Origin: Loktanella sp. IMCC34160 | Lineage (GTDB): Bacteria > Pseudomonadota > Alphaproteobacteria > Rhodobacterales > Rhodobacteraceae | DNA length: 64,000 nucleotides | Reading direction: 5' to 3' | NCBI RefSeq assembly: GCF_004145845.1 | Contig: NZ_SELP01000003.1 | Coordinates: 372,001 to 436,000, forward strand | Shown: positions 26,377 through 33,705 of the stretch, piece after piece | How positions within the stretch are numbered: position 1 is the first letter of the stretch | How the letters are laid out: the number at the start of each line of letters is the position of its first letter | The notes under the pieces: model-generated | The model's database searches: none | The model's input: only the letters and a program-made list of their open reading frames with translations | What the model was told of the DNA's origin: nothing | Translations under genes and position numbers: made by a program

Positions 26377-27018
26377 CTATTGCGCGGGCCGGGCGCCGAT
26401 GCCCTTCAGGATGATCGTCTTGACCGACTCTTTCACGTCCCGCCATTGTCGGTCGCTGAGTGGTCGGCCGTTGTTCAGGGTTTCGATCTGGTGACCAAAA
26501 TCCGCATAGTGCTGGGTTGTCGCCCACAGCATGTAGAGAAGGTGACGCGGGTCGATCGGGTCCATCAGCCCGGCATCAATCCATCGCTGGATGACGGCCA
26601 TCCGCCCATCGGTCCATTCCACAAGCGTGGTTTCAAGATAGTCCTGAATCACGGGCGCGCGGTGCATCACCTCGGACGCCCATACCTTGGACCCCGCAGG
26701 ATGTCGTCGGCTGATCTCCAGCTTGGCGTCGATATAGGCGCCAAGCCCCTCGATCGGGCCGGGCGCTTCGTCGAAGATATCCGCAGCCTTCAGCCAGTCG
26801 TGAAAGATATTCTGAACGACCTGACGATAGAGCGCCTCTTTCGTCGGGAAGTAGTAATGCAAATTGGCCTTTGGCAGACCCGCCATATCCGCGATGAGCT
26901 GCACCGTCGCGCCACCGAACCCCGCCTCGGCAAAGACTTTTTCCGCTGCCTCTAAAATGAGCTTCTCGTTCTCCTCGCGGATCTCTTTCTTGGTCAGCGG
27001 GCGGGCCTGGGATGCCAT
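26377..27018 (-). CDS. TetR-family regulator, RutR paralogue
   Basis: This 213-residue protein has a TetR DNA-binding domain (QLIADMAGLPKANLHYYFPTKEALY) and a C-terminal domain of the RutR type, sharing SKVWASEVMHRAP, IDPRHLLYMLWATTQHYADF with the next gene, though more diverged. It is divergent from the amidohydrolase/dihydropyrimidinase operon and its promoter region contains two RutR-like boxes. It may sense a pathway intermediate such as a dihydropyrimidine or carbamoyl amino acid while its neighbour senses the pyrimidine; that division of labour is a guess. Confidence 0.88.
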   Translation of the reverse strand: MASQARPLTKKEIREENEKLILEAAEKVFAEAGFGGATVQLIADMAGLPKANLHYYFPTKEALYRQVVQNIFHDWLKAADIFDEAPGPIEGLGAYIDAKLEISRRHPAGSKVWASEVMHRAPVIQDYLETTLVEWTDGRMAVIQRWIDAGLMDPIDPRHLLYMLWATTQHYADFGHQIETLNNGRPLSDRQWRDVKESVKTIILKGIGARPAQ

Positions 27019-27042
27019 GTGCAGCGCCTTTCGACAATTTTC

Positions 27043-27058
27043 TTGACCGGTTGGTCAG
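27043..27058. promoter_or_regulatory. RutR-type operator box 1
   Basis: TTGACCGGTTGGTCAG matches the RutR consensus TTGACCAnnTGGTCAA at 12 of 14 defined positions (differences at positions 7 and 16). It lies 25 bases before the divergent TetR gene start and 92 bases before the amidohydrolase start. Confidence 0.75.
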
Positions 27059-27075
27059 GTTGTGGTGCCATGATC

Positions 27076-27091
27076 TCGACCATATGGTCAG
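27076..27091. promoter_or_regulatory. RutR-type operator box 2
   Basis: TCGACCATATGGTCAG matches the RutR consensus at 12 of 14 positions and contains the perfect palindrome GACCATATGGTC. It starts 33 bases from box 1, about three helical turns, so dimers on both boxes would sit on one DNA face. It ends 59 bases before the amidohydrolase start. Confidence 0.75.
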
Positions 27092-27150
27092 GATCTGGGC
27101 CGATCAAGAGACCGATGACGGCGGGGCCCAACTGACAAGGGAGACGACGA

Positions 27151-28401
27151 ATGGCAGCACCGGGTGAAAACCTGCGCATCAATGGCGACCGGCTGTGGGA
27201 CAGCCTTATGGAAATGGCCAAAATCGGGCCGGGAATCGCAGGCGGAAACAACCGTCAGACCCTGACCGACGAGGACGGCGAGGGCCGCCATCTGTTCAAG
27301 AAATGGTGCGACGAGGCGGGGTGCACCATGGGTGTCGATACCATGGGCAACATGTTTGCACGGCGCGAAGGGACGGACCCGGACGCGCTGCCGGTCTATG
27401 TCGGGTCGCATCTGGATACCCAACCGACGGGCGGCAAATACGATGGCGTCCTCGGGGTTCTGGGCGGATTGGAAGTTATCCGCAGCCTCAACGACCTTGG
27501 GATCAAGACGAAACACCCGATCGTCGTTACCAACTGGACGAACGAGGAAGGCACCCGCTTTGCGCCTGCGATGCTGGCCAGTGGGGTTTTTGCCGGGAAG
27601 CATGCCCAAGACTGGGCCTATGACCGGACCGACGCCAAGGGCAAGAAATTCGGCGAGGAGCTGGAGCGGATCGGTTGGAAGGGCGACGAACCCGTCGGCG
27701 CCCGCAAGATGCACGCCTTCTTTGAATTGCACATCGAACAGGGCCCGATCCTCGAGGCTGAGGGTAAGGATATTGGCGTTGTGACCCACGGGCAGGGGCT
27801 CCGCTGGATCGAATGCACGGTGACCGGTAAGGAAAGCCATACCGGTTCCACCCCCATGCACATGCGCAAGAACGCGGGCCGGGGTTTGGCATTGGTCACC
27901 GAACTGGTTCATGAGATTGCGATGAAGAACCAGCCGAACGCGGTGGGCGCGATTGGCCATATCGATGTCTATCCCAACAGCCGCAATATCATCCCCGGCA
28001 AGGTTGTCTTTACCGTGGATATGCGCACCCATCTGCTGGACAAGCTGAACGCGATGGTCGCGGAGTTCATGGAGCGGGCGCCGAAGCTGTGCGAGGAGAT
28101 CGGCGTAGAATTCTCAAGCGAGATTGTCGGCCAGTTCGATCCGCCCGCCTTCGACGAAGGCTGTGTAAAGGCCGTGCGCGATGCGGCGGAACGGCTGGGC
28201 TATTCCCATATGGATATCGTCTCGGGCGCGGGCCATGATGCCTGCTGGATCAACGATGTTGCCCCGACCGCGATGGTGATGTGCCCCTGTGTGGACGGAC
28301 TGTCGCACAACGAGGCCGAGGAGATTTCCAGGGAGTGGGCGGCCGCCGGCGCGGATGTGCTGTTCCATGCGGTTGTGGAAACCGCCGGAATTGTAAGCTG
28401 A
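27151..28401 (+). CDS. N-carbamoyl-beta-alanine amidohydrolase (beta-ureidopropionase), M20 family
   Basis: This 416-residue zinc enzyme of the hydantoinase/carbamoylase (M20) family should hydrolyse N-carbamoyl-beta-alanine to beta-alanine, CO2 and ammonia, the last step of reductive pyrimidine breakdown. The metal-site motifs are GSHLDTQPTGGKYDG, WTNEEGTRFAP, FFELHIEQGP and a late SGAGHDACW, and the dimer-contributed NSRNIIPGKVVFTVDMR is intact. The start has AAGGGAG eight bases upstream. It heads an operon with dihydropyrimidinase and an importer, behind two RutR-like boxes. Related enzymes act on allantoate or N-carbamoyl amino acids, but the neighbours favour the pyrimidine role. Confidence 0.9.
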   Translation: MAAPGENLRINGDRLWDSLMEMAKIGPGIAGGNNRQTLTDEDGEGRHLFKKWCDEAGCTMGVDTMGNMFARREGTDPDALPVYVGSHLDTQPTGGKYDGVLGVLGGLEVIRSLNDLGIKTKHPIVVTNWTNEEGTRFAPAMLASGVFAGKHAQDWAYDRTDAKGKKFGEELERIGWKGDEPVGARKMHAFFELHIEQGPILEAEGKDIGVVTHGQGLRWIECTVTGKESHTGSTPMHMRKNAGRGLALVTELVHEIAMKNQPNAVGAIGHIDVYPNSRNIIPGKVVFTVDMRTHLLDKLNAMVAEFMERAPKLCEEIGVEFSSEIVGQFDPPAFDEGCVKAVRDAAERLGYSHMDIVSGAGHDACWINDVAPTAMVMCPCVDGLSHNEAEEISREWAAAGADVLFHAVVETAGIVS

Positions 28402-28447
28402 ATGCAGCAATTCAGCCTTATTAGAGACGCATGACAGGGAGAGTCAC

Positions 28448-29902
28448 ATGACCACAGTCATCAAGAACGGAACCGTTGTTACCGCTGATCTGACCTATAA
28501 GGCGGATGTGTCGATCGACGGCGGCAAGATCGTTGAAATCGGTCAGGGCCTGAAAGGGGACGAGGTTCTGGACGCCACCGGCTGCTATGTCATGCCCGGT
28601 GGGATCGACCCGCATACCCATCTGGAAATGCCGTTCATGGGCACCTATTCCAGCGATGATTTCGAAAGTGGCACCCGGGCGGCGCTGTCTGGCGGCACCA
28701 CGATGGTTGTCGATTTCGCGCTGCCGTCGCCCGGTCAGGGCCTGCTCGACGCGATCCAGATGTGGGACAACAAATCGACCCGCGCCAATTGCGACTACTC
28801 GTTCCACATGGCCGTCACATGGTGGGGCGAACAGGTTTTCAACGAGATGGAAACCGTGGTCCGTGACAAGGGGATCAACACCTTCAAGCATTTTATGGCC
28901 TACAAGGGCGCGCTGATGGTGAACGACGACGAGATGTATTCGTCGTTCAAACGGCTGGCCGAACTTGGGGCCATTGCCATGGTTCACGCCGAGAATGGTG
29001 ATGTGGTCGCGGAACTGTCCGCCAAGCTGCTGGCCGAGGGCAATACCGGGCCCGAGGCCCATGCTTATTCCCGCCCCAGCCAGGTCGAGGGCGAGGCCAC
29101 CAACCGCGCGATCATGATCGCCGATATGGCGGGTGTGCCGCTTTATGTTGTTCACACCTCTTGTGAAGAGGCGCATGAGGCCATCCGCCGGGCCAAGCAG
29201 AACGGCAAACGGGTTTGGGGGGAACCGTTGATCCAGCACCTGACGCTGGATGAAAGCGAATACTTCAATCCCGATTGGGACCATGCCGCGCGCCGGGTCA
29301 TGTCGCCGCCGTTCCGCAACAAGAAACATCAGGACAGCCTGTGGGCCGGTCTGCAATCGGGCAGTCTGTCGGTCGTCGCGACCGACCATTGCGCCTTTAC
29401 CACGGATCAGAAACGCTTTGGCGTCGGCGATTTCACCAAGATCCCGAATGGCACCGGCGGGCTGGAAGACCGGATGCCGATGCTGTGGACCCATGGGGTG
29501 AACACGGGCCGCCTGACGCCGAATGAATTCGTTGCCGTCACATCGACCAATATCGCCAAGATCCTGAACTGCTATCCGCGCAAGGGGGCGGTTCTTGTCG
29601 GGGCGGATGCCGACCTTGTGGTCTGGGATCCCGAGAAGGAAAAGACCATCACCGCGAAGACCCAGCAATCCGCGATCGACTATAATGTCTTCGAGGGTCA
29701 GCATGTGAAGGGGCTGCCGCGCTTTACCCTGACGCGGGGCCATGTCGCCGTTCATGACGGAGAGATCCGGACCAAAGAGGGCCATGGCGAGTTCGTGAAG
29801 CGGGAACCGAACACGGCGGTGAACAAGGCCCTGTCCCAGTGGAAGGAACTGACCAGCCCGCGCCCGGTCCAGCGGTCCGGCATTCCGGCGACGGGGGTGT
29901 AA
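28448..29902 (+). CDS. hydA: Dihydropyrimidinase (D-hydantoinase)
   Basis: This 484-residue amidohydrolase-superfamily enzyme opens dihydrouracil/dihydrothymine rings to N-carbamoyl-beta-amino acids. The binuclear zinc site is complete: His56 and His58 in DPHTH, the carbamylated Lys153 in FMAYKGAL, histidines in MVHAENGD and YVVHTSCEEA, and the Asp in VATDHCAF. Length is normal for the family. It follows the amidohydrolase by 46 bp and precedes an ABC ATPase gene by 1 bp, so the order is last enzyme, middle enzyme, importer. PreTA makes its substrate. Confidence 0.94.
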   Translation: MTTVIKNGTVVTADLTYKADVSIDGGKIVEIGQGLKGDEVLDATGCYVMPGGIDPHTHLEMPFMGTYSSDDFESGTRAALSGGTTMVVDFALPSPGQGLLDAIQMWDNKSTRANCDYSFHMAVTWWGEQVFNEMETVVRDKGINTFKHFMAYKGALMVNDDEMYSSFKRLAELGAIAMVHAENGDVVAELSAKLLAEGNTGPEAHAYSRPSQVEGEATNRAIMIADMAGVPLYVVHTSCEEAHEAIRRAKQNGKRVWGEPLIQHLTLDESEYFNPDWDHAARRVMSPPFRNKKHQDSLWAGLQSGSLSVVATDHCAFTTDQKRFGVGDFTKIPNGTGGLEDRMPMLWTHGVNTGRLTPNEFVAVTSTNIAKILNCYPRKGAVLVGADADLVVWDPEKEKTITAKTQQSAIDYNVFEGQHVKGLPRFTLTRGHVAVHDGEIRTKEGHGEFVKREPNTAVNKALSQWKELTSPRPVQRSGIPATGV

Positions 29903-29903
29903 C

Positions 29904-30677
29904 TTGGCAGTCATCGAAGCCTCTGGGCTGGATCTGACCTTTCAGACGAACGACGGCCCGGTTCATGCCCTTCGGGATGTGAACCTCAGTGTCGAACAAG
30001 GCGATTTCGTCTCTTTCATCGGGCCGTCGGGCTGCGGGAAGACGACGTTCCTGCGCTGTATCGCCGGGCTGGAAACGCCGACCGGCGGCTCGCTAGCGGT
30101 CAACGGGATGACCCCGGACGAGGCGCGCCGGGCACGCGCCTACGGCTATGTCTTTCAGGCGGCGGGCCTTTATCCGTGGCGGACGATTGGCGGCAACATC
30201 CGCCTGCCGCTCGAGATCATGGGGTTTTCCAGGGCGGATCAGGCCGAGCGCGTGCAAAAGACGCTCGAACTCGTCGATCTGGCCGGGTTCGAGAAGAAAT
30301 TTCCTTGGCAACTGTCCGGCGGGATGCAGCAACGCGCGTCGATCGCGCGGGCGCTGGCGTTTGACGCCGATATCCTGCTGATGGACGAACCCTTTGGCGC
30401 GTTGGACGAAATCGTGCGCGACAAGCTGAACGAAGAACTTCTGAAGCTTTGGGCGCGGACCGAAAAGACCATCGGCTTCGTGACCCATTCGATCCCCGAG
30501 GCGGTTTACCTGTCGACCAAGATTGTCGTCATGTCGCCGCGCCCCGGGCGGATCACGGATGTCATCGAAAGTACCCTGCCAAAGGACCGGCCGCTGGATA
30601 TCCGCGACAGCAAGGAGTTTATCGACATCGCCCACCGGGTACGGGAAGGGCTGCGTGCGGGGCATGTGGATGACTGA
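29904..30677 (+). CDS. ABC transporter ATP-binding protein of the pyrimidine operon (nitrate/taurine type)
   Basis: This 257-residue ATPase has Walker A GPSGCGKTT (residues 40-48), signature LSGGMQQRASIARAL, Walker B ILLMDEPFGALD and switch GFVTHSIPEA. The subgroup is that of SsuB/TauB/ThiZ importers, which pair with NMT1-type binding proteins such as the one encoded at 32560. Translation starts at a TTG one base after the dihydropyrimidinase stop, so it probably depends on upstream ribosomes. The likely cargo is a pyrimidine or its derivative, inferred from the operon. Confidence 0.9.
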   Translation: MAVIEASGLDLTFQTNDGPVHALRDVNLSVEQGDFVSFIGPSGCGKTTFLRCIAGLETPTGGSLAVNGMTPDEARRARAYGYVFQAAGLYPWRTIGGNIRLPLEIMGFSRADQAERVQKTLELVDLAGFEKKFPWQLSGGMQQRASIARALAFDADILLMDEPFGALDEIVRDKLNEELLKLWARTEKTIGFVTHSIPEAVYLSTKIVVMSPRPGRITDVIESTLPKDRPLDIRDSKEFIDIAHRVREGLRAGHVDD

Positions 30678-30713
30678 AAACAGTCTCTATGTAGGCCAAG
30701 CGAGGTGGAAACG

Positions 30714-31661
30714 ATGAACCGCTTCCTGCCTGTCCTGACGGTTGTCGCGGCGATCCTTGCGGTCTGGTATGTCGCCTGCATTCCCATGAACGTTCAGGAG
30801 GTTCTGACGAATGCCGAACGCGCGGGCGCGGTGGTCGAACCGGAGGGGGCTGCGAACCGGCGGGATCTGAACCGGATCGGGCTAGTCTTCTCCAACACCG
30901 AACATCTGGGTGCAAGCTGGTCGACCGAGCGGGCGCGACTTCCATCCCCGCACCAGATCGCGGCAGAGCTTTGGGCCAGCACTTGGCAGGAAGAGGTCTA
31001 TGGCCGTCGCGGGATTGTAAACTCTGGCAGTTTTTCGAACCGGTCGCTGATCTACCATGGCGGTGTCACTCTGGGCGCGACCTTCGTCGGCTTTCTGATC
31101 GGGTCGGCGCTGGGCGTCTTGCTGGCGGTGGGCATCGTGCACAGTCGCACCATGGATCGCAGCGTAATGCCTTGGGCCATTGTCAGCCAGACGGTGCCCA
31201 TTGTCGCGCTGGCGCCAATGATTATCGTTGTTCTCTACTCTATCGGGATCAACGGGCTCTTGCCCAAGGCGATCATCAGCGCCTACCTCAGCTTCTTTCC
31301 CGTGGTTGTGGGGATGGTGAAAGGGCTGCGCAGTCCCGATGCGATGCAGCTTGACCTTCTGCACACCTATCATGCCAGCAAGTCCCAGACCTTCTGGAAG
31401 CTGCGCCTCCCGTCGTCGGTGCCCTATCTTTTCACGTCCCTCAAGATCGGGATCGCGGCCAGTCTGGTCGGCGCCATCGTGGGCGAATTGCCGGTGCAGC
31501 GGGGCGGGCTGGGCGCGCGGATGCTGGGCGGGTCCTACTATGGCCAGACTGAACAGATCTGGGCGGCACTCTTCGTGGCGGCGGGCCTGGCGGCGACGAT
31601 GGTCTGGCTGATCGGCTGGATCGAGGCCCGGACCCTGCGCCGGATGGGGGTGCAGCCATGA
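30714..31661 (+). CDS. ABC transporter permease 1 of the pyrimidine operon
   Basis: This 315-residue inner-membrane protein has one N-terminal helix, a periplasmic stretch of about 80 residues, then a binding-protein-dependent permease domain with the EAA-like loop LLHTYHASKSQTFWKLRLPSS. The long first loop is unusual compared with SsuC-type permeases. The ATG at 30714 has GAGG eight bases upstream; an in-frame GTG nine bases earlier overlaps that site and is rejected. Its stop overlaps the next permease start (ATGA), so the two halves are made together as a heterodimer. Confidence 0.9.
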   Translation: MNRFLPVLTVVAAILAVWYVACIPMNVQEVLTNAERAGAVVEPEGAANRRDLNRIGLVFSNTEHLGASWSTERARLPSPHQIAAELWASTWQEEVYGRRGIVNSGSFSNRSLIYHGGVTLGATFVGFLIGSALGVLLAVGIVHSRTMDRSVMPWAIVSQTVPIVALAPMIIVVLYSIGINGLLPKAIISAYLSFFPVVVGMVKGLRSPDAMQLDLLHTYHASKSQTFWKLRLPSSVPYLFTSLKIGIAASLVGAIVGELPVQRGGLGARMLGGSYYGQTEQIWAALFVAAGLAATMVWLIGWIEARTLRRMGVQP

Positions 31662-32503
31662 CGCTTGTCGTTGTTGCAGTGGTCGTCTGGATTGCCGCTT
31701 GGGCCTTCAACAGCTGGCTGTCGAACGGGCCGCTGGCTAATGCTCGCTGGACCGGATTGGTCGTGCCGGTTGTCTTTGGTCTGACGGTTCTGGCGGTCTG
31801 GGAACTGGTCGTGCGCGGCCTTGCGGTGCCGGCGGTGATCCTGCCCCCGCCAAGCGCGATTCTTGCCACGTTTGGGACCAGCCTGCCGATCCTGTGGGAA
31901 GATTTTGCACAGACTTTTCTGAAAGGGGCGCTGGCGGGCTATATCGTCGGCTGCGGGGCGGCCTTCCTGACGGCAATCGTCGTCGATCGATACGATTTTC
32001 TGCGGCAGGGCCTGCTTCCGGTCGGGAACTTCATGGCCGCGCTGCCGATTGTCGGAACCGCCCCCATCCTTGTGATGTGGTTCGGGTTCGATTGGCAGTC
32101 GAAAGCGGCGGTCGTGGTCGTGATGGTATTCTTCCCGATGTTGGTGAACACCGTATCGGGCTTGCGCGACACAACCACCATGCAGCGGGATCTGATGCGG
32201 ACCTATGGGGCAAGTTACCTGCAAACCCTGATCAAGTTGCGGCTGCCTGCCGCGATGCCGTTCATCTTCAACGGGCTGAAAATTGCGACAACCTTGGCCC
32301 TGATCGGCGCAATCGTGGCCGAATTCTTCGGGTCGCCGACCCGGGGGATGGGTTTTCGCATTTCCACGTCAGTCGGCCAACTTGCGCTTGATATGGTCTG
32401 GGCGGAAATCGTTGTCGCGGCGCTGGCGGGAAGCCTGTTCTATGGCACTGTGGCCCTGATCGAAAAGGGGGTGACCTTCTGGCACCCCAGTCAAAGAAAA
32501 TAA
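31658..32503 (+). CDS. ABC transporter permease 2 of the pyrimidine operon
   Basis: This 281-residue permease has six or seven helices and the EAA-like motif LMRTYGASYLQTLIKLRLPAA, and follows the SsuC/ThiX pattern (ILPPPSAILATF before the domain). It overlaps permease 1 by four bases. It supplies the second half of the channel for the importer whose ATPase is at 29904 and whose binding protein is at 32560. Confidence 0.92.
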   Translation: MTLVVVAVVVWIAAWAFNSWLSNGPLANARWTGLVVPVVFGLTVLAVWELVVRGLAVPAVILPPPSAILATFGTSLPILWEDFAQTFLKGALAGYIVGCGAAFLTAIVVDRYDFLRQGLLPVGNFMAALPIVGTAPILVMWFGFDWQSKAAVVVVMVFFPMLVNTVSGLRDTTTMQRDLMRTYGASYLQTLIKLRLPAAMPFIFNGLKIATTLALIGAIVAEFFGSPTRGMGFRISTSVGQLALDMVWAEIVVAALAGSLFYGTVALIEKGVTFWHPSQRK

Positions 32504-32559
32504 CAACAACCGACCCTCGAGGCCGGGCAACAAATCCAACCTGACAAGGAGGTCAGACA

Positions 32560-33546
32560 ATGAAGAAGACGATGATCGCAGCAACCGCAGCGATGGGCTT
32601 TGCCGCCCCCGCATTTGCGGCGGACGATGTGACGCTGCAACTGAAATGGGTCACGCAGGCCCAGTTCGCGGGCTACTACGTTGCCCTTGATCAGGGCTTC
32701 TACGACGAGGAAGACCTGAATGTGACGATCCTTCCTGGCGGCCCCGACATCGCGCCGACGCAGGTGATTGCCGGGGGCGGGGCAGATGTGACCGTCGAAT
32801 GGATGCCCGCCGCTTTGGCCGCGCGCGAAAAGGGCCTGCCGCTGGTCAATATCGCCCAACCGTTCAAGTCCTCCGGCATGATGCTGACCTGCTGGGGGGA
32901 TGTCGGGATTGACGGGCCGGACAGCCTTGTCAACCGGACGCTGGGTGTCTGGTTCTTCGGGAACGAATTCCCCTTCATGAGCTGGATGGCGCAATTGGGT
33001 ATCGAAACCGATGGCGCGGACGAAAACGGTGTCGAAGTGCTCAAGCAGGGGTTCAACGTCGATCCGCTGCTTCAACGGCAGGCCGACTGTATCTCGACCA
33101 TGACCTACAACGAATATTGGCAGGTCATTGACGCGGGCGTTGCGCCCGAGGAACTGATCACCTTCAAGTATGAGGATCAGGGCGTCGCAACACTGGAAGA
33201 CGGGCTGTATGTCTTGGAGGAGAACCTTGACGATCCGGCCTTTGTCGACCGGATGACCCGTTTTGTCCGCGCCTCCATGCGGGGCTGGAAATGGGCCGAG
33301 GAAAACCCCGAAGAGGCCGCGATGATCGTTCTCGACTATGACGAGACCGGCGCACAGACCGAGGGCCACCAGATCCGGATGATGGGCGAGGTTGCCAAGC
33401 TGACTGCCGGGTCCAACGGGGCGCTTGATCCGGCCGACTATGAACGGACAGTTGCGACGCTGCTGGCCGGTGGGTCCGACCCGGTCATTACGGCAGAGCC
33501 GGAAGGTGCTTGGACGCACGTCATCAGCGACGCGGCGCTGCAATAG
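32560..33546 (+). CDS. NMT1/THI5-like periplasmic substrate-binding protein, probable pyrimidine importer
   Basis: This 328-residue protein has a Sec signal peptide (MKKTMIAATAAMGFAAPAFA) and an NMT1/ThiY-like fold, with LQLKWVTQAQFAGYYVALDQGFY at the mature start. This group binds flat heterocycles such as hydroxymethylpyrimidine precursors, riboflavin or pyrimidines, which suits the operon. The ribosome binding site AAGGAGGT is the strongest in the operon, as expected for a binding protein made in excess of its permease. A strong terminator follows 24 bp after the stop. Confidence 0.9.
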   Translation: MKKTMIAATAAMGFAAPAFAADDVTLQLKWVTQAQFAGYYVALDQGFYDEEDLNVTILPGGPDIAPTQVIAGGGADVTVEWMPAALAAREKGLPLVNIAQPFKSSGMMLTCWGDVGIDGPDSLVNRTLGVWFFGNEFPFMSWMAQLGIETDGADENGVEVLKQGFNVDPLLQRQADCISTMTYNEYWQVIDAGVAPEELITFKYEDQGVATLEDGLYVLEENLDDPAFVDRMTRFVRASMRGWKWAEENPEEAAMIVLDYDETGAQTEGHQIRMMGEVAKLTAGSNGALDPADYERTVATLLAGGSDPVITAEPEGAWTHVISDAALQ

Positions 33547-33570
33547 GCCGGTCAAATCTGACCTGAGACT

Positions 33571-33602
33571 GGGCGCTCCGTTTCCAACGGGGCGCCCTTT
33601 TT
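33571..33602 (+). terminator. Strong intrinsic terminator of the pyrimidine operon
   Basis: GGGCGC-T-CCGTT pairs with AACGG-G-GCGCCC around a 3-base loop (11 pairs and one mismatch), followed directly by TTTTT. This is a textbook rho-independent terminator, separating the importer genes from the hydantoinase A gene. Confidence 0.92.
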
Positions 33603-33705
33603 CCATGGGATTATCCCGATTCCGTCCCGCTTCGCCGTTTTTTGCCGTTGCCCGGGGTCGATCATCCGCTAAGTGAGGCAAGCTGCAACGAACTGGATCA
33701 GGAAC

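Noticed and set aside
27019-27150. Possible mobile element end or attachment site at the inverted repeats
   Set aside because: The inverted repeats match RutR operators in size and sequence and no transposase or integrase is nearby.
28421-29914. Minus-strand frame of 497 codons over dihydropyrimidinase
   Set aside because: Antisense shadow with no family features; the plus strand has a full zinc site.
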